A stretch of 64,000 bases of DNA from Pterobdella sp. o SKG-2022 (Eukaryota; Annelida; Clitellata; Hirudinida; Piscicolidae), in contig OZ038321.1 in the NCBI GenBank assembly GCA_964035795.1, positions 12,303,093 through 12,367,092 of the forward strand, given 5' to 3'. The translations under genes were made by a program, and so were the position numbers. Every line of letters starts with the position of its first letter. The stretch's first letter is position 1. Below the pieces are notes generated by a model, which made no database searches, was not told the DNA's origin, and saw only the letters and a list, made by a program, of their open reading frames with translations. Of this stretch, positions 24,201 through 34,909 are shown piece by piece.

Positions 24201-27200
24201 ATTGAAAGTTCTGAAATAAATGTTTGAAAGCTTTTATAAAAATATTAACAACGCCTCTAGACAACGAAATCTTTCACAATTTTTTTCATTAAAGATCATA
24301 AGAATAGGATTTTTGATAAGAAATCGATTTTAAAATGTAGAACAACCGTCGAAAATAGTTCATTTTGACAAATTATTTTATTCTCGGAAAGAATTTTTAT
24401 TTTATTCAACTTTTTTTCATGGTTTGAAATTTTAAGCACGAAATTTTTGTGGTGTGTGATGATGAGAAATTTTAAATTTTGCCTTTAAACATTATATTTT
24501 TCAATTTATTTTTCTTGAATGTTTTTGAGTTCACAGTTGAATAAAAATCAAAACTTGGATATTTTAAATGCCAAGAATACTTTCAGTTTATGGAGTATAC
24601 ATGTTGAGCATCATCATTTAATCTAGTTTTGAAGGATAAGATATTAGAAATACACATTTAGATAGCAAGTTTCATACAGTTGTTGACTAATGCTAATATT
24701 CAAAAAAAATATTACTCTTGAAACGTGAAAATATAATCAAAAAAATAGTTTGAAGAGCTTGAAACACACGTTAATGACCTAAGAAGAACTTTTTTTTACA
24801 AGAGGTGTTTGGTAGGACGTCAATGAGCTGGAGTTCATTCCATTGTTGAGTACAGCAAGATTTTTTGGCGATTAACCATTTTAATGTTGAAGATTGGCTT
24901 GAGCTAAATGGATTCATTCATCTACTGAATGAGATTCTAGAAAGAGATGAGATATCAACATAGTTATTCATGAATAATTGATTCATTTCGTTGAAGATTG
25001 TCGCATTGGCAAATAAAACTAAAACCGTTTAACATTTACGCTAATTGCTTCTTTGTTATTAATTGGATAATTGTTTAAAACTTATTTTTTTGTGATATAT
25101 AAAGTTCGAATAATAACGAAACATGTTTCAAAACAGTTTTTCACAATTTTTCAATGCTAGTTAGGGGTTTTTCAAGTTTATTTGGATATTTTTATGTTGA
25201 AGTTATTTCAGTAAAATGAACTAAGAATTTTAAAAAAATTCCATTGAAATTGATTTGTATTCAAACTTTCAGGTTTTTTTTTATAATGAAATCAATTTCA
25301 ATTATTTGTTCATCCTTCATAAGGGTACGTTGAAAAATTGAAAAAAATGAAGATTATAATGACAAAAGAAAAAGAATCTTTTCAAAATTTTGTTGAACAA
25401 TCAGAAGAAGAAAAAAACCAAAGCAAGAAATTTGTAAAAAACAAAGAATCTTTATTTACACAATTAATCCAACTTTGCGAGTCTCACAAAACCTCATTAA
25501 AAAAAGCCCAAACGGATGAAAAGTTAAAAAAAGATGAAATAGAAGTCTATAAAAAAGAAGTAGTTTTTTAACATTCAATTTTACTAGAAACTAAATTTAT
25601 TTTCAGATTTGTAATGCCTCATAAATCTTCTAGATTACAGAGCTGAAAATCTATACTACGAATCTTTCAAATTTGAACGAAAAATTGAAAAAAGATAAAC
25701 AACTTTTGAATGAAAACTTTGAAATGGCATTGTCGAAAATCGAAAAAATTACCAAGATGGTTCGTGTTTATAAATTAGAAAAAAATTCAATTATATTTTT
25801 AAATTTTGCAGAATAATGAATACATTGAAGAAGAAAAACTAAAAACAGAAAATATAATTAAAAAGCACAATGAACTAAATATTGAATTAAACAATTTGAA
25901 TAAATTGGAGAAAGAACAAGAAAATAAAATGTTTGCTATGTCGAAAAAGGTTATTTAAATAATTTAAAAAACATTCTGTATCTTTTAATCCATATATTTT
26001 TTTTTGATTTTGATAAATTCAAGTGAGGAAGTTTGAGAACAATTTTCTTTTGAAAGAAATATAGTTTTTCATGAGTACATTGAACATGAATCTTGTGTGA
26101 AATTGTTGAAAGAATTGCTCTTACGTTAATATAAGTTCTCACATTTTAATTTAACACATAAAAAATTAAGAACAAAAAACACAAAGTATTTATTAAATGA
26201 CACGAAGCTTTTCGTAAGGCTAGCCAACATTATCAAATGATCACTTGATAATGTAAGCCAGCCTTACGAAAAGCTTTGTGTCATTTAATAAATACGTTGT
26301 GTTTGTTGTTCTTACTTTTAGATCCAGGCTATTGGACTTCAGCATAACAAAATATTTTTTGGATTTATAAGACTTTATTTAAATATCGTTGAATTTTAAG
26401 ATAGAAAAATTAGAAGACTCGATAAATAAGCTAAAAAGATACATAAATGAGATAGAAGGAAATGAAGTGAAGTGTGAAAGATTGGAAAAGTTTTTGATGC
26501 ACTCTGTGCAAACTAACGAAGAATCAGTCGTTTATAAAAAATCTAATCTTGCCATCATCAAGAATTTAGCAGAAATTTTGCTCAAATTCGAAAAAGAGAA
26601 GTTTTTTGTCGATAAGTATTTCAAGGTAACCATTTTTTCAAGCGTTGATTTTTATTGAATAGCAGAATGATTAATAACTTTTTGATTATTTGCTATTCAT
26701 TTCTAACTCAATTACGATGGTTTTTCATGAATATTTTATTTTATTAGTTGTACGACATGGAAACACCATCAAACGAAATAACTGAATTCAAAAAGGAAAT
26801 CAGAATGCTTGTTGAGGAAACTAACAGCATTTATCAGAGTATCTACTTGCCTATTCAATTATAATTTGTATGAATATAAATTTGAATAATTCAGAATTTA
26901 TTACTATGTGGTAAAAACATCACTCAAATAAATAATCACTTTGAAGTCAAATGCCAATAATTAAAAAATCAATTATTATTATGAGCTTTTGAAAGCGGAA
27001 ATTTCCAAAACCTACTGTTGTAGCAAATCAAACTTTTGATGATTTTCAAAATGAAAACTTTCATTTTTTTCATTATTTTTTAAAACAACTAACTCATTGA
27101 TAAAAATAGAAATTCAACTGGAAGTGAGCGAAACAGAAAACAAAGAAAAAAATTTGATTGAAAAGGTCAATAGGTTGCAGAAATGTGAAAAAGAAAAAGA

Positions 27201-30200
27201 AAATTTGATAAAGATAATACAAACATGCGAAACAGAAAACTCCAAAAAATATTCATCTTTGAGGTGTATCTGACATAAATGAAAAATTTTGAACATAATT
27301 GTAAATTTTTTAGTTTTTGAAAGAAAGAAATTGAATTTTTTTTTTTAAACTTTATGAAAAATGATATTTCATTTAAAATAAAATTTATTTTGTTGGTTTA
27401 TTGAGACTTCATGAAAGACTCATGGAGATTGCATCAATCTCAGGAGTGAAGTGGTGGAGAAGGAGAGATTGATACAGAAGCTGCAGTCAGAAAATAAATC
27501 GCTTGTCATCAACATCGATCATTTGAAGCTCCAATGCTGGTTATTTAAACAAACTTTCAATAATCTTTTCACTTTATTCACGGTTGATTTCACAAGTCTA
27601 TAATATTAAAAAATTTTTTAATAAAAATAAAATAATTTATAAGAAAGTGAAATATAAAATTTTTTTAGAAATCTTATTCAATTGAGACTAAAGATTGTTT
27701 AATATCAGATGCATCACAAATATTCTTTTATGCTACACATAACTGCCATCCACTTATGTAACTCCATAGACTATTCTGTCTACTTCAGTATATTAGAAAT
27801 CGTTAGAAAAATGTTTAGTTCAAACGTGCTTATAATTATCAATGATTTTATTTTTGTTTTGTTATTTAATTTATTTTGAAAAAAAAAGTATGGAAAAGAT
27901 TCAGTTGTTGAGTTGAAAAAAGTTCCTATTTCATTCAAAATCAAAACAAAACTCATTAGTATCCCTTCGAAGTTGTCTTTAAATGATGGCCAAAAGCTAT
28001 GAGTCGATTTTTTATGTTGAAAATTTTCATGTTAATTGAAATTTTTCAATTTTAGATTGAAGTTTTACACTTTTAAAATTGAAGTTTTTCCACTGAAAGC
28101 CAAACCAGGTTTAAATACGATTTTTCCTCAAAAAAATAAAAACAAACTTTTTGAGAAAATTCAATTTAAAAGATACTTTCAGTGAAAAAGCAAGAAAATG
28201 TAAACTTTATTTTTTAAGAAGCACCGCATCATGGGAATCATGAAATAACAGTATTGCATGCTGTAAGGATAATGCCAAAGACGCGAACTGCGTAGTAACA
28301 TCCTTCTGTGAATCATTAAAACAAACAATTTGGGTTGGACCCACAACTTGATGATAATTTTGTTGTTATTGGAAAAAAGCATTTACATATAATTAGCTAA
28401 AAAACTTGCTTAGCGTGTTAGGAAATCTTTGCAGAGGTTAAAAGACTAAAACTTTGTAAACACAATTGGGAAAGAAACTTCCATCGGAACAATGAAATTA
28501 ATTAGAGATTTTTCTAGAGTTTACTGTAAAAACTGAAAAATTCGATATCTTTCATTAAAGCATTTTAAGTGATATTTTCAAAACAAATATTCTATATTAT
28601 TAAATGTGTTTCATAAAAGAGGCATACGCTAAGATTAGAATTTGAATTTCTTTCATATAAATCAAACTAAATAGACTTCGTCGGCCCGCATAGCTTAACT
28701 TGTAGAGCGTTAGACTAGTTATCTGAAGTAACCGGTTTCAGTCCTGTGCGGGCCGACATTTATACACACAAGGAGTAGCGCCCTGTGAATCATCTGTTGA
28801 GCTAACTAAACCCCAATTGGGGGCGACTGAAAGTCGATCTAAAAAAAAATATATATATATACTTCGATGATCTATACACACAAAGTTATTGATTTTCTAT
28901 ACTAAAAAGTTGTTTAAGCTTTGTAGAAATTTTGAGCTTCATAATAAACCAAGGTGCAAGCAATAATAATAAAATTGTTTTTTGGAAGTAAAACGGAAAA
29001 ACTAGAAATGTCGAAAAATCAGTTAGAAAGAGAGATAATTTCTGGTGCGTTGGAAAAAGAAGAAAAAGAAAAATTGATTATTTCCAAAGAAAAAGTCTTA
29101 AATCAAATGAAAGTTTGTTTGATTAAGTTTTTGGAAATATTTCCAAATATTTTAAATTTAACAAGAATTTTTTGATTTTCATTAAATTTTGTTTTAGTTA
29201 TAAAATAAAATCTGCATTAAACATTTTATTTTTAAAAAAGTATGAATCTTTTATAAACTAACTTCAACTTTAAATTTCAAATGACATTAATCACAGTTTT
29301 TTATTTGTCATCTTAGAACAGAGTTAAAGAGCTTGAGGGGGAACTTGAAGTGATTGAAAAAAACTTCCAAATAGAAAGAAACAGACATTCCAGGTTGTTC
29401 AACATTTTTGAAACTTTAACATTTTTCATTGGAGTGTGAATAAAAAATAACACGATCTTTTATTTTGCATTTGAAACAGGTGGAGGAAAGAGGTTTTAGC
29501 GCATACTGCTTACAATTTTCAAATTTGGGTAGGATATTTCGAAACATATTTTTCATAAAAAAAATTTTATTATGTTTGAATGTTTTTGAAAATTTTTAGA
29601 AAACAGCACAAAATATGGAAATTGACAATTTGAGAAAAACGTGAGTGATGTATCATTTCTCATTTTTTTTTGTTTAAAATTAATTTTCAAACCAGCCATT
29701 AAGTTTTTGAGAGTGTAAAAACGTTATAAATTTTCCTTATCGTTTAATTTTTAGCTTTTATGCACTTTTAAACTTGAATTTCCGTATTTTTTACATTTAA
29801 CGCAAATTTAAAAATTCAAATCGGTTTTTTGCATTTCTATATTAATTTCCTTCTTTTTTATAAAATTAATTTAATTTAGATTATTTTTTTTCTTTTACAC
29901 TGTGTTTTAAAAATGTGTGTTCATGATGTTTTCAATATGTTTTTGTAATCTCCTTTTATGTAAAATTTTTATTTCTAATTATTTTTTAAAGCTTTTCGTA
30001 CTTGAATCGTTCTTTTGTAAAACTTACTGAAAATTTTTATGAAATAATACAAAAATTTTAGCTGATGGAAAAAAATAATTTTTGTTTGCTAACAAATATC
30101 ATCAATTATTTTTTATTTTCAATAATATTTGAGATATATCTATGATATTTTTTTTAGAATTGGAAATTATAAATAATGTAAATTTCCAAAATTTAGAATA

Positions 30201-31266
30201 TTCATGTCACGATTATATTTCTCAAATATAAACATTTTCATACCGACTTCGTTGAAACCTTATAGTAACACGAGAGAGGGCATGGAAATTATTGAGAGTA
30301 GATGCGCCATCTGTGAATCAAAAGATAAGCTCTTGTTTCAATTGAAAAATGAAAACAGCTTTTTGAAAAAACAATTGGAAGAATGCAAATATGAGAAGAT
30401 GAAAAACAATAACCTTTTGATTGAAGTCAACACTACAAACTTCATATCTAACGAAGAAAATTCAACCAATGAAGATAAGAATGAAGGAAGTTTCAGTACA
30501 CAAGTAAAACATTTGTATTGAAAAATAAATTCAGAATCATTTGAAATCAATGAAAATTGAAAAAAAATATTTTTTGATTACATCGAATTCACAATATGAT
30601 GTTTTCATTTCACGATCAGATAATTAACTTGCAAATGAAACTAGACGAAGAAATATATCTACATAATATAACAAGAAATAAATTATTTTCTCTCCAAGAA
30701 GAAAATCTTAAACTAAGAAAAGAATTGGGAGATAAAAAAAGACAACAATTTTTTGTTGAACACCAAATCAAGTATGGAATTTAATTAATTATGGGATGTT
30801 TAAAATATATTTAAATTTTTTTGTAATAAATCATGTATAACACCTAGCGAAATATTTTTATAAAATTACAAGGCGTTAAGTATGCCTGAGGTTGCAAAAA
30901 TAAATGAGAATTTCAGTAGTTTGTTAAAGCTTTTGTAAAAAAAAAGCTTAAGATAAGTGAAATGGATTTTTAAGCGTTTGGTGATGTGAGAAAATGATCG
31001 ATGAGGAAGAGGGTTCAGTGGCATGGCGATGCAGCTGCGTTCAAAATGAAAGCCATGTATTTAACTTGCTGAATATTTTCATTTTCAAGTTTTGATTAAA
31101 AGCAAATTCTTGATGTAATTTCCAAATCAAAAAAAAATATTTGACTTAAAATTTAAATTGTAGCCCCCAGTTGGAAGAGAATATGTACGTGAGAGATAGA
31201 ATGGCTCACATGACACAAATAATACTCAAGTCTCAAAGAAAGTTCACGAAAACTTCTTTCTATTGA
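18233..31266 (+). CDS. long coiled-coil protein, about 22 exons
   Basis: ATG at 18233, stop TGA at 31264-31266. Exons with matching phases: 18233-18286, 18351-18521, 18727-18793, 19006-19055, 19410-19475, 19900-19973, 20285-20466, 24749-24804, 25324-25559, 25634-25759, 25812-25949, 26401-26625, 26748-26838, 27110-27263, 27444-27504 (end uncertain), about 28954-29112, 29317-29393, 29480-29528, 29600-29640, 30266-30503, 30620-30771, 31164-31266. The product is about 880 residues, rich in Glu/Lys/Asn/Leu with heptad-like spacing almost throughout (LKKIQTLNENLKKEKENIEN near the start), so it is a cytoplasmic coiled-coil protein, perhaps cytoskeletal or centrosomal. A CxxC motif (RCAICESKDK) sits in the 30.3-kb exon. 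There are no motor, head or membrane segments. The join between the 24.75-kb and 25.32-kb exons is out of phase, so a short exon or different donor is missing there (an open patch at about 24860-24962 is a candidate). I recognise no named ortholog. The introns are heavily invaded by mobile elements. Confidence 0.7.
20013..20156. repeat. foldback MITE, copy 1 (near-perfect inverted repeat)
   Basis: Two arms of about 70 bases are almost exact reverse complements: the left arm starts AACAACAAACACAAAGTATT, the right ends AATACTTTGTGTTTGTTGT; the centre is TCAAGTGA-TTG-TCACTTGA. The arms pass through GCTAGCTTACATTATC / GATAATGTAAGCTAGC. It lies in an intron of the coiled-coil gene, about 40 bases after a donor site. 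Two related copies occur at 26.2 and 39.8 kb, so it is a repeat family and not a chance palindrome. Sequence to the right (GAATTCAGGCTATTGTACTTC, 20166-20186) is also shared with the other copies, so the repeat unit is longer on one side. Confidence 0.85.
21005..24160 (-). mobile_element. decayed CR1/L2-group non-LTR retrotransposon (LINE copy 1)
   Basis: Reading the minus strand from 24160 to 21005: a CCHC zinc-knuckle region (RCLNCQSYGHNITKCH then MCEFCSKDH, about 24110-24010) as at the end of LINE ORF1; an AP-endonuclease region (about 23870-23070, ILDAISTHSFNILAMAETWI); a linker (22869-22528); reverse transcriptase (22339-22019, NYPPISNLSTISKI and QSAYRSHHSTETALL; 21937-21548, LNKSELIFVGS and ILGVTL); and the C-terminal motif LWNSRPINLRLS before the stop near 21140. 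The 3' UTR ends in TTAATAATAG-like repeats near 21010. It carries many frameshifts and stops and starts 5'-truncated inside ORF1. It is inserted antisense in an intron of the coiled-coil gene. It is the same family as the 36.2-39.5 kb copy but keeps the EN-RT linker which that copy lacks. Confidence 0.9.
26170..26314. repeat. foldback MITE, copy 2
   Basis: Same inverted-repeat family as copy 1: left arm ACACAAAGTATTTATTAAAT, turn at AAATGATCACTTGA, right arm ATTTAATAAATACGTTGTGT. Scattered mismatches between arms (for example AAGCTTTGTG versus CACGAAGCTT) show it is an older or independently mutated insertion. It is followed by the shared flank CAGGCTATTGGACTTCA (26325-26341). It lies in another intron of the same coiled-coil gene. 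Confidence 0.85.
28207..28361 (-). other. unidentified open frame inside an intron, antisense
   Basis: The minus strand is open for about 50 codons, has raised GC, and has a protein-like composition (VGPTQIVCFNDSQKD ... FASLALSLQHAILLF) ending at TAA. There is no ATG and no clear splice context. It could be an antisense exon, a processed gene relic or part of a transposon. I recognise no family. Confidence 0.25.
28681..28860 (+). mobile_element. tRNA-derived SINE with short TSD
   Basis: The head (28684-28757) folds as a tRNA: acceptor GCCCGCA/TGCGGGC, D-arm GCTT...GAGC with A-box-like TAGCTTAACTTGTAGAG, anticodon stem TTAGA/TCTGA with loop CTAGTTA (anticodon AGT, Thr-like), and a B-box-like GGTTTCAGTCC with two departures from consensus plus mismatches in the T stem. 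It is followed by an unrelated body (28758-28845, containing CCCCAATTGGGGGCGACTGA) and an A-rich then (AT)n tail. The direct repeat ACTTCG at 28675-28680 and 28861-28866 fits a short target-site duplication. Body, tail and TSD together mark a SINE and not a functional tRNA gene. It lies in an intron of the coiled-coil gene. Confidence 0.8.
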
Positions 31267-32582
31267 ATTTTATTTTTAATAAAAACATTTTTTGCATTTC
31301 ATGTAGAATAAACTTTGTTTGCTTTTAGTTTAAATTTCGAGGTTTTTGTAGAAGTTAAACGTGACCATCAAAGAGTATGATTGGAAATAATAGATTCTTC
31401 TATATAGATTGCTTGTTTTGAAAATTTTTTACAATGTGTCTATAAACAATAACCGTTAGTTTCTTTGGTATTTTATTCTAATGCAGATGGTTATCAACAG
31501 CTAAAACTTTTTTGTGAGTTAAACTTCTTACAAAAAAAGTTATTTTGCCGTTTTTATTATTTTCCTATGAAATAAAAAGCTTTCAACATGTTTTCAATTG
31601 AAAAAAATTAATTCATTTGTTTTTATATATATTATGAAAAGTTCTGTAACAAAAGCCCAAAAAAATAAAGTCCAACAAGACATGGAGAAATTCTTTTCAT
31701 TTTTGCAGAGTTTATTAGTCATAAGCAATAACTTTCTATATTAAGACTTGATAAGTTAAATGAAAAACATTTGTTTAAAGAAATGAAACATGATGAAGTA
31801 TCTATAAAAATAGTATGCTAAAAATACTATTATACTCAATTATTATAAATAATAAAAAATTCATAAAGTTCTGAGCACAAAAATAAGAGCGTATTAAAGA
31901 TTTTTCTATAGGTTTCTTTCCAAGAGCTGTTCAAAACAGATCGATACTGCTCTTTAGAGCTTTGATTCTTATTTGCAACGTCAATAACCGCTAATTTGAA
32001 TCTAGTGCGTTGATTCCAGAATGGCCCTTTTGCCTTTTGCTCATAACATGTTATTATTTTTTAATTTCGATTTTTGCACGCTCCCTTGGAGGCTAAATTT
32101 TAGTTGCTTTTGGAATATTTGTGTATATAGTTAGTCGAGTTTGATAGCATTCTTGAGTATGAATGAACTTTTTATTCCTTATTTAAAAAATATTATAGTT
32201 TTCGATATATGAAATTACATAGTAATACGACTGTCAATTCAAAATCTTTATGAAGTTTTTCCAATAAGCCTAGTAAGAAAAAAATTCCCTATTAAATTTT
32301 GATTCGATAATGTTAATCGGTTCAATGCCAAATTTTTTTTATACCATTAGCAGTTTAATGGCCGCCATTAACCGTTGATTTTATTGAAATTAATTTTATA
32401 TTTCTTTATACATATAAATCCTTTAATTCAAGTTGAAAGTTTTATAGATTTTATAGAAAACTTTTACTGTTTTTAATTATGAAGCCAAAAAAAATTTATT
32501 AGTTCTCTATTTAAAAAATATTGAACAGTAGGGGTCTTTCATTTTGATTTACACTTATCATTCATATTGCATGCCACATATA
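31267..32582. other. 3' flank of the coiled-coil gene, nothing recognised
   Basis: AT-rich sequence with no supported exon. Confidence 0.4.
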
Positions 32583-32606
32583 CAGTCCTCTCGATAAATC
32601 CCCCTT
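32583..32606 (+). repeat. candidate left terminal inverted repeat of the pogo/Tigger element
   Basis: TA followed by CAGTCCTCTCGATAAATCCC at 32581-32602 has the form of pogo/Tigger ends (TA target dinucleotide, then CAG, then a CTCG-containing end). It lies about 790 bases beyond the transposase stop. I could not find its reverse complement to the right of the transposase up to 36.2 kb, so the partner end is missing, diverged or overlooked. Confidence 0.45.
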
Positions 32607-33391
32607 GTGTGCAAAGATAACAAAAAGGAAACTATCGGTAAATTATCGAAAATAGAATTTCATTTTGGAAGTTATTCGAGTGAAAAGACATTCATTTCAA
32701 ACTGTGAAATGGGTTTGTATGAAGAAGTACTGAAGCTGATTTATTAAAAAACGCATTTTAAAATGCTACATAAAAATTATCGAATTCAAATTCGATTAGA
32801 AATATTAATTATCAAAATGCTGAAAAAAGACATAAAATAATTGTAGTATACAAATTGAAAAAATTATTTAAAACTATTTTTTGCAAAAGTGTAAATAACT
32901 TGAAACTCCAAAAAGGAATCGGTCATTCAATTAGAAAGCCAAATATGCGGTTCGCTGCACATTACATCAGACCAAAGTTAACATTATATTAACTTATATA
33001 AACTCAAAATGAAAGGAATACAGATAAATACACTGATTAAAAATTACGAAAATATTTGATGACCTAGGAGTCATTTGTTAAACAATATTAAAAGATCATT
33101 AAGTAGCATATAACGTTAAAATATAAAAGTTCTGATCTTTGAAAGAGAAATTTCAATGTTTGTAGTTGATGAAATTAAAACGTAAATGCATTGAGAAATA
33201 GAATTCAAAAAAAATATCAATAAGGTTTGAACATTATAAAGAAGTTAGATTATTTGATTTTATAAATTTATTATATCATAAAGTTTTTTGTTTATTTCTT
33301 CAGAAATGAGAAATTTATGGATACAATTTTATTTAAAAATTAAAATTTTTGATATCTACAACTTAAAATTCATTATATAATATAGAAATAA

Positions 33392-34909
33392 TTACAAACT
33401 AAAAGTTTCATGAAGTTCAGATTGAATAATACTTTGTTTCTCAAAAAGGTAATTTTTTGTAACCATTTGGGTGAATATATCAATTAAGTTACTACATTCA
33501 GGATCTCTGCATCCAAAATACACTAATAATTTATTGAGGTAGTGAAATGCTTCAGAATGAGAAGGTATGGTGTTGTTTTCATCTTCTGTATTAGATGTAT
33601 TATCATATAAGGTAATTTCATTTCTGCAGCTTTCAGTTGGTAAGTTATCATCGATTGATATGTATTCTGAAGCCAACAGATGTACTGGTAAGCCACACAG
33701 AGAAGCTGAATCAAGAAGGTGTTGTAAAGAATCATAATTAGAAAGCTCTCCCTCATTTTCAAGGTCTGCCTCAAACCCACATTGATGAAATGATCTTTTA
33801 ATTGCATCTACAGAAACTTCTTTCCATGAGCAAGCTATCCAAGAAAACACTTGTATTATATGAATTTGATTGATGATATCAGTAAAAGATGAAAATTGGC
33901 CAAAATTTACTATAAAATAATGCATTAATCTTTTTCTATAATTTGTTTTGAAAAAATTTTTCAAACTTGAATCTATAGGCTGTAAACATGATATTGATGG
34001 TGTGAATAAGATATTGATATGTGATAAAGATATGCGACTAGCAACATGACTAGGAGCACTGTCCATGAATAGTAATATCTTTCTGTTTTGAGACATCATT
34101 TCTGTATTTGTGATTTTCAGCCATTCTGTAAAATGCTTTGAAGTCATTAATGATTTTTCATCTCTCAACCATTTAACAGGCAGGTTTTCCTTATTGATAT
34201 TTATATTTGAGAAATCTGTTTCTCCTATAACTAAAGGTTTTAATTTATCTCCATTACTATTGCAGCACAATAATATTGTTAATCTTTCTTTTTTCAATTC
34301 ACCATTTTTCACTAATTTAAATTTTTGTTCTAAAGACATTTCAGGCAAACATTTGTAGAACAGACTTACTTCATCACAAGCAAAAACATTTTCTGGTTTA
34401 TAGCCCATTGTGAGATTCGGAAGCCATAATTTGTAATCACCAACCAAAGCAATGTCTTTTTCATCTAATATTTTCTCTTTATAGAAACCTCTAAAGTTTT
34501 TAATGTTAAATTTTTTTTTCCAAGATTCTAACCAACCATTACTAGCTTTAAAATCTTTTATGTCAAGGGCTTTTGCTATTTCCAAAGCCTTAGCTTGCAG
34601 AATAGGACCACTCAATGGATATTTTTTGAGTTTTGCTTGAGTATAATAAACATATATTTTATCATTCAAGGCATCTGTACTTGAAAACTTTGAAATTCTA
34701 CATCTCTTAGAGTTTTTATTCTTTTTCCATTCTTCTTCATACAACTTTTTCTTTTTTAAAATTCCTCCTACTGTTGTTCTACCTACACCAAACAGTTCAC
34801 TCAAATATGAATGCGTAGGCTTTGGAACAGCTTCACTTGCCCGAATCAAAGCAATTTTGTCTAATAAAGAAGTTTCTTGATTTTTTCTTTTTAAAGTATT
34901 AGTTACATT
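33392..34909 (-). CDS. pogo/Tigger-family DDE transposase, long uninterrupted frame
   Basis: The minus strand is open for more than 500 codons. Order: an N-terminal helix-turn-helix (DKIALIRASEAVP ... LSELFGVGRTTVGGILKKKK), a CENP-B-type DNA-binding region (ILQAKALEIAKAL ... NGWLESWKKKFNI), then a DDE superfamily-1 catalytic domain. Counting from the TTG-encoded residue at 34849, the catalytic aspartates are D159 (FACDE), D263 (LLFMDSAPSH) and D293 (SCLQPID), a DD29-30D arrangement as in Tigger/pogo. A C-terminal acidic tail follows, ending SELHETFSL. There is no in-frame ATG at the beginning: the frame opens after a plausible acceptor (TAAAACAG| at 34910), so the first residues may be in an upstream exon, or the 5' end is lost. 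All three catalytic residues are present and there is no internal stop, in contrast to the ruined LINEs nearby. Confidence 0.9.
   Translation of the reverse strand, partial: NVTNTLKRKNQETSLLDKIALIRASEAVPKPTHSYLSELFGVGRTTVGGILKKKKLYEEEWKKNKNSKRCRISKFSSTDALNDKIYVYYTQAKLKKYPLSGPILQAKALEIAKALDIKDFKASNGWLESWKKKFNIKNFRGFYKEKILDEKDIALVGDYKLWLPNLTMGYKPENVFACDEVSLFYKCLPEMSLEQKFKLVKNGELKKERLTILLCCNSNGDKLKPLVIGETDFSNININKENLPVKWLRDEKSLMTSKHFTEWLKITNTEMMSQNRKILLFMDSAPSHVASRISLSHINILFTPSISCLQPIDSSLKNFFKTNYRKRLMHYFIVNFGQFSSFTDIINQIHIIQVFSWIACSWKEVSVDAIKRSFHQCGFEADLENEGELSNYDSLQHLLDSASLCGLPVHLLASEYISIDDNLPTESCRNEITLYDNTSNTEDENNTIPSHSEAFHYLNKLLVYFGCRDPECSNLIDIFTQMVTKNYLFEKQSIIQSELHETFSL

Noticed and set aside
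28683..28757. Functional tRNA-Thr(AGT) gene
   Set aside because: T-arm has mismatches and the B box departs from consensus at two sites; the tRNA is followed by a SINE body, A/T tail and target-site duplication.
33523..33807. 94-codon minus-strand frame and the plus frame at 34110-34358
   Set aside because: Alternate-frame shadows of the transposase.
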